Shown here one piece after another: positions 27,794 to 37,462 of a stretch of DNA of 64,000 nt. Position numbers and translations under genes: made by a program. Location of the stretch: assembly GCA_947179485.1 (NCBI GenBank), contig OX359249.1:11780001-11844000 (forward strand). Reading direction: 5' to 3'. The notes beneath the pieces were generated by a model. It had not been told where the DNA came from and made no database searches. It saw nothing but the letters and a program-made list of their open reading frames with translations. The first letter of the stretch is position 1. Each line of letters starts with the position of its first letter. This DNA is from Allacma fusca (Eukaryota > Arthropoda > Collembola > Symphypleona > Sminthuridae).

Positions 27794-30229
27794 ACTAATA
27801 CAAATTGTAGGACCGCATCCCTGAAGTACATACAAAGTTTCTTCCTGACGGGTATAAATAAAATACTCAAGTTAAGCATGTATTTCTATTTGTCGGCTCG
27901 GGAGGAAGTTCACAAGCTGTCTAACTACAACACTACAGAAATGACTGGAAGCACTTCTTAAGTGTTTCGGAGTTTGCCTTTATTTCAGAGTCAAACAACG
28001 TTTCATTAAGAGTAAAGGTAATCTTTAACAAATTCGACATAGGGTTGTAGGCAAACAGCGGAGCACTCTGCAGAGTCTATGAATGTAATTCTAGCCAGGT
28101 CTTGGCACACTCCATGCGCTTTGATTATTTTCCCTGAGCTTCTTCCTACATATTGCAAAATACTCTCACGTGACAGAAGAAGCAATAAGAAATCTTTGAC
28201 TTATCCTACATTGACTCCAATCAAGTAGGCCCTGTCTGTATCTATAGGTAAAGGGATTTCGGAGTTGTGTAAAAATTTATGGATACAGAGCAACTTCTAA
28301 ACTCGCTTTTATTTACTGTCCAAAATTACAGCCCATTCTTCAACATGTGGAACTCATGTTACACTTTGTGTCAACAACAATATGCCAGAATTTGGGGTAG
28401 TAAATGGGACTCTGTTCAATTGCAAAGGGTTCACTGACTCCTGCCCAAACAATCAATCAAACTCGTTTTTCTCCACCTACATACTAATTACTCAGACGCA
28501 TTGGTAGTTCCATATAGTTTCGATAATTTACACAAACCCACCGATAAAATTCAAAGCGGATTGACTATCATGGGAGAGGAGCAAATGAGTGGAATAACAG
28601 GTGGTAATAAAATTCTGAGATTTTCACCTTCAGCCATATAGTATCCTGGAGTGAAACGAGGCTCATATTCTTATACTTACAGTTGACGTTGCTTTTATTT
28701 ATGCTGTAACTGTTCAGGTAACGAATGTAGACTAGAATCATGCACAACGGTGCTTAATGTGGATCACTTTCCCTGGAATTTCGGGCCTAAGGTAATGTCC
28801 TGAGATCGTTAAATTGAATGATATATAACATGATATTGTAGATAATAAAAACATATCTGGGATTAGTATTAAGGGACGAGGAGGCATCCAATGTGATGTT
28901 GTAATATTGTGCTCCGGGTGCAATTAAGGACACTTTAAAAAAACCATCTGTGATTTACATGTACAGATAGTGCTAAAGTCACTAAGGAACCAAGCTCCAC
29001 AATGTGATGTAACAGCAAGAGCTCCTGTAGTAGCTTAAAACGTTTACATGTATACCTGTGAGTGTTAACTATCGCGAATTAAAACGTCTATACATACCGG
29101 GGCGTATTAAAAACGTAACTCAAACTCATCCTCGTATGTACTGTATATATATCATTTTTTGGACTGTTGGTTGATGTGATTGATCTGACAATTAATTAAG
29201 ATTCACGCGTACAATCGCATACAGAGTATGCATACTATAATTTGCAGTGTTTGGAATATAATTTAAATCACGAATGTATGACTTCCTGCGACATCCGAAA
29301 AACGATTAAACAACACATAAGACAATAGTTGGCGGGAGCTTTACCTTCCAGTTTCTGTAAATATTTATATACAAGTGACCTGCGCATAAACAGGTTAATT
29401 TAATATTCTGAGGTCAAACGGATGGCCCGATCTCCTTCAAAAAACATTAGGCACAAGATAGCGGAAAAATTAAATACACGCACGTAGATGAGTGTATCCT
29501 GAATGTACTTGTACGTGCATCGGTATGAGGGTATGCAAAAAAACAAGGGGTTTATACTTAGAATCTTGGCATTAAGTTCTTTCAGAGTCGTATGTATGTA
29601 TATATCACTGATATGTAAAGAAACGTTTTAAGGTATTTCTAGAGATAGCTCCTAATTGCTTTGTAAGCATTAGCTATTATGGACTTTATATAATGTAGCA
29701 GCTTTATTATGTAAAATCCGGAACGCACTGATTCAGAAAAAACTTTTTGACAACTCTCTCAAAAGTTTCCTAAATACATATAAAGGGTATTCCACTAGCC
29801 CTTGATATCATATAAGATGGAGCTTCACCCCTTATTGTTGGTGAAGTAGAACTTAGGGTTGTTCATCACTGATTTTAATTATTATCACTAACATTTTAAT
29901 AATCAATTTCCGCATTTTCACACACTACATTAAATTAACTTTCCCTAAGCCATCAAAGTGCATGGTCGCACTGTGCCCCATTGTGAATTAGAATCTTGCT
30001 CCTAATCACCGATGCTTTTAGCTAATTATTACTGGGAGTTATAGACATAGAGTGCATGCTCATATCATTTTTATATATTTTCCCGGCTGGGTATTTGTTG
30101 CAACACCTTTTGTTCTAAACCAATGTAACACGGGTATTTCTATGAAGACCTTAGCGCCATCCGTCATCAAAAACTGGAGTAGGTTCTCAAAGCATCCGAT
30201 TCCTCAGATTCGCTATACTAGATGACAGG

Positions 30230-30300
30230 AGCTCCCAGTTACTGTGGTAAGCACACGACTCAAAAGTCATGAAAGTTGATTGCTTTAAATCCAGGGCTTC
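30230..30300 (+). repeat. Possible degenerate tRNA-derived SINE head
   Basis: The order of elements resembles a decayed tRNA: an A-box-like TGTGGTAAGCACACGACT, an anticodon-arm-like ACGACTCAAAAGTCAT (CTCAAAA loop, as in a Leu CAA tRNA) and a degenerate B-box-like GCTTTAAATCC followed by GGGCTTC. The stems no longer pair well, so a functional tRNA is unlikely. A tRNA-derived SINE relic is the best reading, but chance resemblance is possible. Confidence 0.3.
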
Positions 30301-30472
30301 TTTCCCTTCAATTAGATGTTCGCTGATCTGACAGGGAAATTTGTGTCAAGTTTTGAAACTTCCTCCATGTCAATATTTCACATGTAAAGGGCAAGCATAC
30401 AACTACTATGTGAAAAGTACAGCCTGACTGTAAGCATTTATAACTTGAATAACACTATTACTAAGTTAAAAA

Positions 30473-30596
30473 ATATACAGGGTGCCTGAAACCCGTAATA
30501 TTGGCACAATCTAAAGTCATTATGTAAAGACATATAGGGTGCTTGAAACCCGTTCAATTTGTTGCAAAAATTATATAGGATGCAGGAAAAACGTTG
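30473..30596. repeat. Three short direct repeats, possible transposon-end relic
   Basis: The motif ATATACAGGGTGCCTGAAACCCGT (here 30473-30496; variable inside) recurs as ATATAGGGTGCTTGAAACCCGT near 30532 and, more diverged, as ATATAGGATGCAGG near 30573. TACAGGGTG-type sequence is common at the ends of mariner-like elements. I see no matching inverted copy downstream. Confidence 0.45.
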
Positions 30597-30859
30597 TTTA
30601 TACTTCATTATGAATTTAAAATAGCATTTTCTTATGAAATAAGAACGTGAGGGTTTTCAGTATTGATAAATAGTCAATTATTTTATAAATTAATTAGAAC
30701 ATTTCTGTACATCCGTTGTGTATATTTATTAAAATAGAGTTAATAAAAAAATAATTATTTTAGATACACCAACGTTAAGCTAGGTTATTTATGTTATTAT
30801 TAAATACAAATTGGATTATTTTAATAGTTCACCTAGTAAGTAATATGCTCGAGCTGCGG

Positions 30860-31042
30860 TTACCGGGACATGTGTATACTCTTAATATGTATAACATGAA
30901 CGGCTAATTTATCTACAGGTACAACGCATAACTTATGATTAATAGATCGCAATTGTTTTATTTTTACTCGTTTTAACTGATCAGAATTCTTGTCAAACGT
31001 AACAGGGATGCCTTTGTTTTTACTTTCTTGTCGATCATTGGT
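30860..31042 (-). other. Unassigned 60-codon open frame without start
   Basis: The - strand is open for 60 codons from 31042 down to a TAA at 30860-30862. The translation is rich in Lys, Val, Ile and Ser, for example KGIPVTFDKNSDQLKRVKIK and later VPVDKLAVHVIHIKSIHMSR. There is no in-frame Met near the start and no convincing donor or acceptor, and I recognise no family. It could be a transposon gene fragment, an exon or chance. Confidence 0.15.
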
Positions 31043-31604
31043 TTACAATATCGAGTACTGTTTAGATGTGAGACAAATTACTTGTGCAATCTGAAGTTTT
31101 TCGATTTATCAAATTCCGCTTGTGTTTACGCGTATTTTCAAAACATTTATAGCAGGAAATGATTAAAATATTGAATCATAGACGGGACGATTAATAATAT
31201 TAAAATACTCTCGATGGTTGACAAGTTCGTTTTAAAACGTTTTTCTGGGGATCTTTTATATGAACGATTGCAAAGATGAAATAGAACAACGTTGTTCGAT
31301 TCCAAAAATAATTTTTAAAAAATGTAAAATTTTGAAAAAAGAGTTGTTAAAGATTTTAAGGGACTAAATGAGTAGTTTACTGCAAAGTATATGTAGATTC
31401 TGCTGTAAATAAAAGGCATCGTACTGTTTAACACCATTTATTTGAGTATGTATAGAATAGTGCGATTATTCGGAAGCTAATTTCCACAATATTTAAAGTG
31501 TCAGAGTTTGTAAACCGAATTAAATTTTAGTGAGTTGGAAGAAGCAAATAAATGTGTAGGCATCGAAATAGATGCTGTATAAAATTGGCAATTCATTAAC
31601 TGAT

Positions 31605-31733
31605 TCAGAAAAACAATCATTGAATGCCTTGAAAAAATATGGGAAATATTTCAGAAGTATTGACGGCAAGTACCCACAACTTCTGAAGTTATTGTCATTT
31701 GTACTCAGTACCGACTTCAGCAACAGTTCTTGA
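31605..31733 (+). other. Possible hAT-like transposase relic or small exon
   Basis: After a GATTCAG acceptor-like site, one frame reads NALKKYGKYFRSIDGKYPQL and then LKLLSFVLSTDFSNSS before TGA. The YPQLLKLLSFVLS stretch resembles the C-terminal dimerisation region of hAT transposases, where a Tyr/Phe-Pro-x-L pattern precedes the conserved Ser-rich ERxFS motif. That motif itself is absent here. The match is weak and only by eye. Confidence 0.2.
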
Positions 31734-31856
31734 TAATTTTTTTACTGCAATAGATATTGACTCTCCAGAGAAACGGGCAGAAGATACACGCTCTATGATA
31801 TTCGTGCAAACTACATTCCTCAGTTAAATAGAAACCTTTTTTATTTTAGGTAGGAG

Positions 31857-31965
31857 AGTGGGGTACTCTAGGCATAAGGGGCATTAAAGGCCATGGGCAA
31901 CGAAAACATGGGGTAGCTTAAGCATGGGATAGAGACCACCTGGGGCAGAAAAGGCCGCAGAGATT
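31857..31965. repeat. G-rich block resembling a transposon terminus
   Basis: Short GGGG-containing motifs are repeated: AGAGTGGGGTACTCTAGG, AAGGGGCATTAAAGGCCATG, ATGGGGTAGC and CTGGGGCAG. They stand out from the AT-rich surroundings. Such subterminal repeats are typical of DNA transposon ends. No inverted partner was found in the window, and its relation to the transposase at 33.9 kb is unproved. Confidence 0.3.
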
Positions 31966-32552
31966 TTTAAAGAACTGGATTGAAATCACTTCATGCGTTT
32001 TGCCTTAGAAATACATAGAATTCTTTATAAATAGGTCCCCTCTAATATGGTTTCCCCTTATAGTGGCTCCAAAAAATTCTCCCTAGGATTTTACCAAGGA
32101 TAAGGTCACTAAAGATGGTTATAATAAGATGTACATACAGGATGCATTGCAAAAGATGTTACTCTTCACGTGTATGCATGTTTGCGAATTTTAATCATTT
32201 AGAGAATTTGTGTGAATTTTCGTCTGGCTACAAAGGTATACAATGATATGAATATATTGGCATATAATATGCATTGGCAATACAAGATGTATGTGTATAT
32301 TTTTACAACACAATGTTCAAGAACTTACAATCAGTGAAATTGAAAAGATATGAACGTATTTTATTTAAACAAATTCTAAACGCAATCAAAGAATGAACCC
32401 AACAAAAACAACTAGATGTAAAAACTCAATGGTAAAAAGGAAATACATAATAATCCAAGGATTTAAAACCCCAACGTACAAATGCAACACAGCAAAAAAA
32501 ACAAGAATCGAAAACTGAAATTAAAATTTAAAGTTACAGAAAAACTCAAACA

Positions 32553-32633
32553 CTAATAAAAATCCTCGAGAGCATCGAAGTACTCTTCGTCCTCATCATC
32601 AGTCATCAGCTCCTCCATGGCTTTAATTTCCTC
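32553..32633 (-). CDS. Terminal exon of an unidentified gene, ending in a FFAT motif
   Basis: A - strand exon starts after an acceptor (TTATTTCGTAG|GAG) and runs 26 codons in phase 0 to a TAG stop. It encodes EEIKAMEELMTDDEDE and then EYFDALEDFY. EYFDALE with its acidic lead matches the FFAT consensus EFFDAxE, the short linear motif by which lipid-transfer and membrane-contact proteins bind VAP on the ER. An AATAAA signal lies on this strand at 32360-32365, about 190 bases past the stop. The upstream exon is not identified. A - strand frame continuing from 32634 to 32876 is in the same phase with only the acceptor TAG between them, but it overlaps a well-supported + strand gene and may be a shadow. 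The parent protein is unknown. Confidence 0.55.
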   Translation of the reverse strand, partial: EEIKAMEELMTDDEDEEYFDALEDFY

Positions 32634-32757
32634 CTACGAAATAAGCAATTCAAATCGGGAATGCTTCATTAATAATGGATCACCAGATTTCAGCACGCGA
32701 ATATTCTGGTCAGTTTGACCTAGCCACCAATTCACGAGATCACGGACGCAGCTCACA

Positions 32758-33184
32758 ATGTATGACCAAACCATAGCTATTATTATAGATATAGCCAAAA
32801 TTATTTGCCAAGGAATAATAAAATTATTGCAAATGCAGGTAAAATTTTCACACGTTTGAATAATGTTTTGTGACATTTAAAATTTCAAACTTAAAGTACC
32901 TTATATACTTTTCCTTTATATACTTAACTTATATTTGGGATTCCCCAGGAAGAAAAAATATCCGAACAAAGATCCAGGTGCAATAAGACAAAGTCAATTC
33001 TCCAAAAATTCAGCTCGAACAATGAACAGAATTCAACGCTGAGGTAAGAACATCGTATATCGGGGAACGATGTGCGTGCAATTTTTGTTGTTACAGAAAT
33101 TCATTACTTGATATTACCAGTGTCACAAATGAAGTAAGCAGATTATCCAAGTTTGAAGATAAATTCCATAACTTAAGATGGTAA
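32758..33184 (+). CDS. Predicted 87-residue coiled-coil protein, 3 exons
   Basis: Exons are 32758-32838, 32949-33043 and 33097-33184. Splice sites are CAG|GTAAAA, TCCCCAG|GAA, GAG|GTAAGA and TTACAG|AAA. The phases match (0, then AG+A giving Arg), and the frame ends TGG-TAA. The protein begins MYDQTIAIIIDIAKIICQ, continues LLQMQEEKISEQRSRCNKTK and ends VSRLSKFEDKFHNLRW. Spacing of Ile, Leu and Val suggests two amphipathic helices or coiled coils with a Gln/Asn/Ser-rich link. This size and shape is common among small subunits of multi-subunit complexes (tethering or trafficking complexes, for example), but I recognise no family. The first Met could be internal, because CGCAG just upstream could act as an acceptor. 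It is antisense to the - strand frame at 32634-32876. Confidence 0.6.
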
Positions 33185-33564
33185 CTGAAATTGTTACTAA
33201 AGTTATGTGATTCAGTACTCTCTCAATTAGATTATGTGGATTGGTCGCGGGCTTGGGTAAAAGAACTTCGCGCCGCAGTAATTGGAAACCACAACTTAAC
33301 TTGCGGCCGCATACATGAATTGCATGCTACGCCTGCGAACCTAAATTTCCGCTTTGGGTTCAAAGTTTGTAGAAGACGTCTTTGTTTGTAGATAACAGAC
33401 AGCAGACATTTTTCCCTACTGTAAAGATACTTGTACGTTGTGTTGCAAAGTATTTCGGATTAAATTAAATTCTCCTTTTTTGACTTTCCTGGTTTTTCTT
33501 GCGAAAATACCAATTTCTATGAGCTTACTGAATTTCCATCATGTCTTGTTTCTTTCTCTCTACA

Positions 33565-33800
33565 CTGTCAATACACAGGAGTTCCTTAATTATTCTTTGA
33601 AGCCATGTTTTAGTAATTAATTACTAATTGAGTTTAAAGTTTAATAAGTCTGTATCTTTCACTTCACTCTGTCAATGCGTACGATTTCCTTAAAAATTTT
33701 TTGAAACAATTTTAAGTTCTAAGTTGAAACTTGGTTGCGTTTAAATCTTTTTCTTCTCTCTATCAATGCAAACGATTTCCTAATAGCTGCAACAGGTTTT
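33565..33800. repeat. Three diverged direct repeats upstream of the transposase
   Basis: Motifs CTGTCAATACACAGGAGTTC (33565), CTGTCAATGCGTACGATTTC (33669) and CTATCAATGCAAACGATTTC (33760) are each preceded by a CT-rich run and followed by CCT plus AT-rich sequence. Unit spacing is 104 and 91 bases. They may be subterminal repeats of the neighbouring element or an old tandem array. Confidence 0.5.
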
Positions 33801-33907
33801 GAAAAGTATGATTGTTTTTTATTTACTCACTCGACATTATGGACATTATCAATTACTATCAATATTTTACCAATAAAAGTCACTATTTAATTGATTTCTC
33901 CCTTCTA

Positions 33908-36126
33908 GTGCGATATTACAACTGTAAATATCCGAAGACAACAAGTGCTTCAATTGTAGGTGCTATACGCCCTGTACAAAGTGGTCACAGTCAAAGGGAG
34001 GCAGCAGAACTTTATCGAGTAACGAAGTAGTACTACAAAAGTATTTGAAATGGCCCGAATCACTTATTCCGGAATCAATAACATCTGGAAGATTCAAACC
34101 GGTTTTTTCGGAAGAGCAAGAGGAAGTGATCGTAGCCTACGCTATGCAACTTTTAGAAAGGTTCCCCTATTTACGACTTATTGTAATTTTACGAATAAAC
34201 TATATTTGAATTTTATACTAATTATAATTACACACCACTAAGTTGCTAGTTTTAACTAACATCATAAGAATAATTTGATTATGCAAATATTTGTGCATGT
34301 GTGATGGTAGATTCTACGGGCTAACAAGGCAAGCATTGGGAGAAATTGCTTTTCGGTTAGCTCAAAAAATGGAATTGTCCACCCGTTTACAAATGGGTGT
34401 GCTGGAGAAGATTGGATTCTCCAGTTTCTTGTTCGTCATCCAGGAGTGTGCTTTAGACAAGGAACCTCAACTAACTTGATCCGAATTCAATCGTTCACCA
34501 AGTCCGCAGTGTACAGATTCTTTAATCAATTGGAATCAGTGATTGCCACAAACAACTTCACCGATGCGACTATCTTTAACGCCGATGAAACTGGGATCTC
34601 CCTCGTTGCGGTTATTTTTCTCGACTTTTTTAATTTACCAAGTTTTTATATTATAAACAATTATGTATGTAGTATATAACAAATTGTCATTATATATAAG
34701 TAGTTAAGCAAAAACCCTCAAAAACATAAAGCAAGAATCTTGGGATTTCTTTTCAGTAACTATTATTAGTAATTAAGTAATTAATTAATTAATTAATTAA
34801 AGTAATTACGTAATTATTAGTTTATATTTTGATAGGGCTTTAAATCGCGTAGTATATTTCAGATTTCCAATAATTAAATATTTGTGTTCCACTTTTAAAA
34901 AAATTAAATATTATTATGCAATTATCACCTTTGTATTTATTGAGTTTTTTTATTGTATTTTGTATTGAACTAACTACATTAAAAAAATTGTATAACTGGA
35001 GATTAAAATAATCATATTTCAACTAATAAAACAGAATCGATCGCCGCCTAGACTAGCACGAAAAGGAGTTAGGAGCGTCCCTGTGATGGTACCTGCCGAA
35101 AGGGGAACACTGGTTACATTTACCTGTTGTTTCAGTGCCCGTGGCCAGTACATACCTCCATTATTTGTTTTTCCACAAGGTGGAAAATTGGAACGCATAA
35201 GGAATTATCCAGCAGGATCAATATTTCAAAAGTCCAAGCGTGGTTGGAGTACATCTCAAACCTTTTTGGCTTGGCTTAAGCACTTTCGGACCCACGCCGC
35301 ACCTTCAAGAAGCACTAAAGTTCTGCTAATATTAGATAACCATAGCAGTCACGTCTGCTATGATGCTGTCATGTATGCTAGTAAAAATAACATTTTAACG
35401 ATTCCACCCCACTGCACACACAAATTACAGCCGTTAGATGTTTCGTTCTTTGGTCCACTAAAGAGCAAGTCTAAAGGTGCTCTTACTGCATGGCTCGACG
35501 CCAACGAAGGTAGAATGATTAAGAATGAAGATATTACAGATGTAGTTAAAGCACCGTTTGAACAGTCCTGCACCAAAATTATAGCTGTAAATGGTTTCAA
35601 GAAAACTGGATTGTGGGTGGCTGAACGTCAAGGAACTGACAGATTTGTTTTTTCTGACGAAGAATTTTCTCCTGAAATTGAAAATGTCCAGCAAGACCAA
35701 GACAACAATATTGATGACAACTCTGGCAATGAAAGCGACCGTGGAGGCGAAAACAGAGATTTCCTCGTAGTGCAGAACGAAAATCCGTCTGAATTGAATG
35801 AGGGGGGCGGTTTGTTTGACCATTCTAACCCTGAACCGGAATCATCACAAGCAAATTCACAACATGAAGAAACTTTAGTTTATGACTCTGTTGAATCCTT
35901 TAGCGAAACGCCAGCAGAAACTGATGAAAATGAAAATGATACAATACCTATAAATGAGGCACCAGTGGATATTCTGACAAAGATCCAGAAGTTCCAATCT
36001 TTAGTTCCTTATGCGTTATCGGATTCTGAGGATGATATCGGCATTCCTGACGATCAAGATATTCAAGTTCCGTCAACATCAGCTTCTGCCAGCTTCTGTG
36101 CATATCTCTACAGGCACGGTTTCTAG
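33908..36126 (+). mobile_element. Tigger/pogo-type DNA transposase (DDE_1), in pieces
   Basis: Cut-and-paste transposase of the Tc1/mariner superfamily, pogo/Tigger branch. The N-terminal helix-turn-helix (VGAIRPVQSGHSQREAAELY, from 33908) is followed after a one-base deletion near 34025 by LQKYLKWPES and a second DNA-binding part ending LLER. A GT-AG gap (34161-34310) rejoins in phase as FYGLTRQALGEIAFRLAQ. A one-base loss in the A run at 34364-34369 shifts frame to NGIVHPF, then AGEDWILQFLVRHP and the first catalytic Asp in NADETG (34584). QKPSK follows at 34709-34723, and 34724-35040 is AT-rich non-coding. The catalytic core resumes at LARKGVRSV (about 35056) and includes LILDNHSSH (second Asp, 35335), HKLQPLDVSFFGPL (third Asp, 35437) and a long acidic tail to TAG at 36126. 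All three acidic catalytic residues are present. No terminal inverted repeats were identified. It is an inactive copy or a spliced host-captured gene with assembly errors. Confidence 0.88.
34724..35040. other. AT-rich gap inside the transposase
   Basis: It includes a run of AATT repeats around 34775-34802 and no coding potential. It separates the QKPSK segment from the LARKGVRSV segment of the transposase. It could be an intron or a later insertion. There is no clear GT donor directly after QKPSK, which favours insertion or decay. Confidence 0.5.
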
Positions 36127-36135
36127 TAAGGATGC

Positions 36136-36510
36136 CAATGGTCTGGTCCGGACCATTTATAACGGTCCGTTATTTTTCTGGTCCGGTCTGGTCCCAGGTT
36201 AGTATGGTCTGGTCCGGTCTGATTCAACACTTGGACCAGACCAGATACAATTGGTCCAGCTTCAGGACCAGACCAGACCTGACCACAGGACCATGGTCTC
36301 ACATGTACGCAAAATAAAAATGCTTGAGCTACATGAACATCTACTGACATTTCTGGGGATAAAAGAAGAATTTGTTGGGATAAAATGTGATTATTTAATT
36401 GCTTGCAATTGTTTTCTGAACCATGGTCCGGAGCATGGTCTTTGGTCTGGTCTGGTCCAAACGACTGGATCAGATCAGTTTCATAAAATCTGGATCAGAC
36501 CAGACCAGTG
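36136..36510. mobile_element. Inverted-repeat element built from GGTCTGGTCC motifs
   Basis: The left end reads CAATGGTCTGGTCCGGACCA. The right end, read on the other strand, starts CACTGGTCTGGTCTGATCCA. The two ends align over about 38 bases with several mismatches. Inside there are many direct and inverted copies of GGTCTGGTCC and GGACCAGACC. About 375 bp, no coding capacity, so a MITE-like or foldback DNA element. It begins 10 bases after the transposase stop codon. No clear target-site duplication is visible. Confidence 0.65.
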
Positions 36511-36532
36511 AGTATCTCGGTGGTTTTAAAAT

Positions 36533-36631
36533 TCTCGCTTGTCTCGTTCTCGTTTCTGAAAAAATACGAGAACGAGATATTTTGAGAACGAGAGTAGCGA
36601 GAGTAAGCAACGCACGAGACAAACGAGACAG
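36533..36631. repeat. Short palindromic element of TCTCGTTCTCGT motifs
   Basis: TCTCGTTCTCGT at 36542-36553 pairs perfectly with ACGAGAACGAGA at 36566-36577. An outer pair, CTCGCTTGTCTCG near 36534 and CGAGACAAACGAGAC near 36615, gives nested inverted repeats. This is about 100 bp of hairpin-forming sequence adjacent to the GGTCTGGTCC element. Confidence 0.65.
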
Positions 36632-37351
36632 GGCAACAACATGGTTTTTGTGTTGAAATATATACAATTTAATTGTGGCCAGCACAAATTCTGGTGAGAG
36701 AACATACAGATTTATTTAATTTCACAAATCGGAACAATCTCAAGGCGCAAATATTTATTTTTGGGTTTGGACCATACAATCTGAAAACATGAAAGCCTTG
36801 AAAAAAATTAATTAAGACCTACCGCAATAAAAGCTAGCACCAAGAACTGTAAAATATCTTAATTGGCAAAATGGTATAGCAATACACCCCAGTTTTCATT
36901 TTTCACCTCCGAGACTTTTAAAGGGTGTTAGAAATTACAAATGTTTGTTCCCGGCCTAAATTGTTTCTCCAATATCGGAGCCTCCTCGGTTGTAACTCGA
37001 GGGTAACTTCGTTCAAATCGGAGTACAATTTGATACTGAAGTTTGAAGTCAAGTGTACTTTACACAGAAGACAAAATTTAATTTAAGCGTGTATTCACGT
37101 TTGTTTCATGCGTTATAATTTCAGCCACATAAAACCTTACACGAGGATTTGAAAAACTTATCAATGGAAATCAAGACAACCAATGGACTTTATACATTTG
37201 GAGTTTTGAGTTCAGTTCCAAGCACTGATTTTTTTAAAAATCACTTACAAATACGAAAGCATACAGTGCTCATACATTATTTAAAATGTACGAGGAAAAT
37301 TTCTATGAACATTTTCCGATTCATGAATTCCCGAGAATTGTCATAAATTAC
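36632..37351. other. No gene recognised
   Basis: AT-rich spacer between two inverted-repeat elements. The + strand frame at 37149-37346 shows no family resemblance or splice context. Confidence 0.45.
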
Positions 37352-37462
37352 ACATATCGTCGGCTAAATTTTAAAAGGTACCATTTTGATTTCTTAACAC
37401 GTGCTTTTTAAATGGGATCTCCATTGAAAATGGTACTTTTTAGAATTTAGCCAACGATATGT
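37352..37462. repeat. 111-bp inverted-repeat element (MITE-like)
   Basis: The left arm starts ACATATCGTCGGCTAAATTT and the right arm, read on the other strand, starts ACATATCGTTGGCTAAATTC. The arms are about 36 bases with roughly three mismatches and meet at ...GTACCATTTT on both sides of a loop of about 39 bases. No coding capacity. Confidence 0.8.

Larger units (their letters stand above)
12434..30225. other. Long stretch with no recognised gene
   Basis: About 17.8 kb in which I could not support a gene, an RNA gene or a transposon. It holds simple repeats: AC at 13203-13226, GA at 14715-14762 and 20039-20060, impure TG near 16461-16520, CT at 20562-20584 and 25672-25690, and AC at about 27727-27793. 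It also holds poly-G tracts near 18740, 21484, 22240 and 24509. The longest open frames (for example the - strand frames at 26736-27239 and 17015-17443) have low-complexity or unbiased composition and no recognisable domain. Small exons could be hidden here. Confidence 0.45.

Noticed and set aside
27989-28717. Chain of small exons on the + strand (27989-28017, a Cys-containing 28332-28503, and one after AG at 28681-28682)
   Set aside because: The individual splice sites look good, and 28332-28503 reads as a secreted Cys-bearing segment (STCGTHVTLCVNNNMPEFG). The phases do not join: the last link gives an immediate stop.
35358-35823. - strand open frames opposite the transposase
   Set aside because: Antisense shadows of the long conserved transposase frame.
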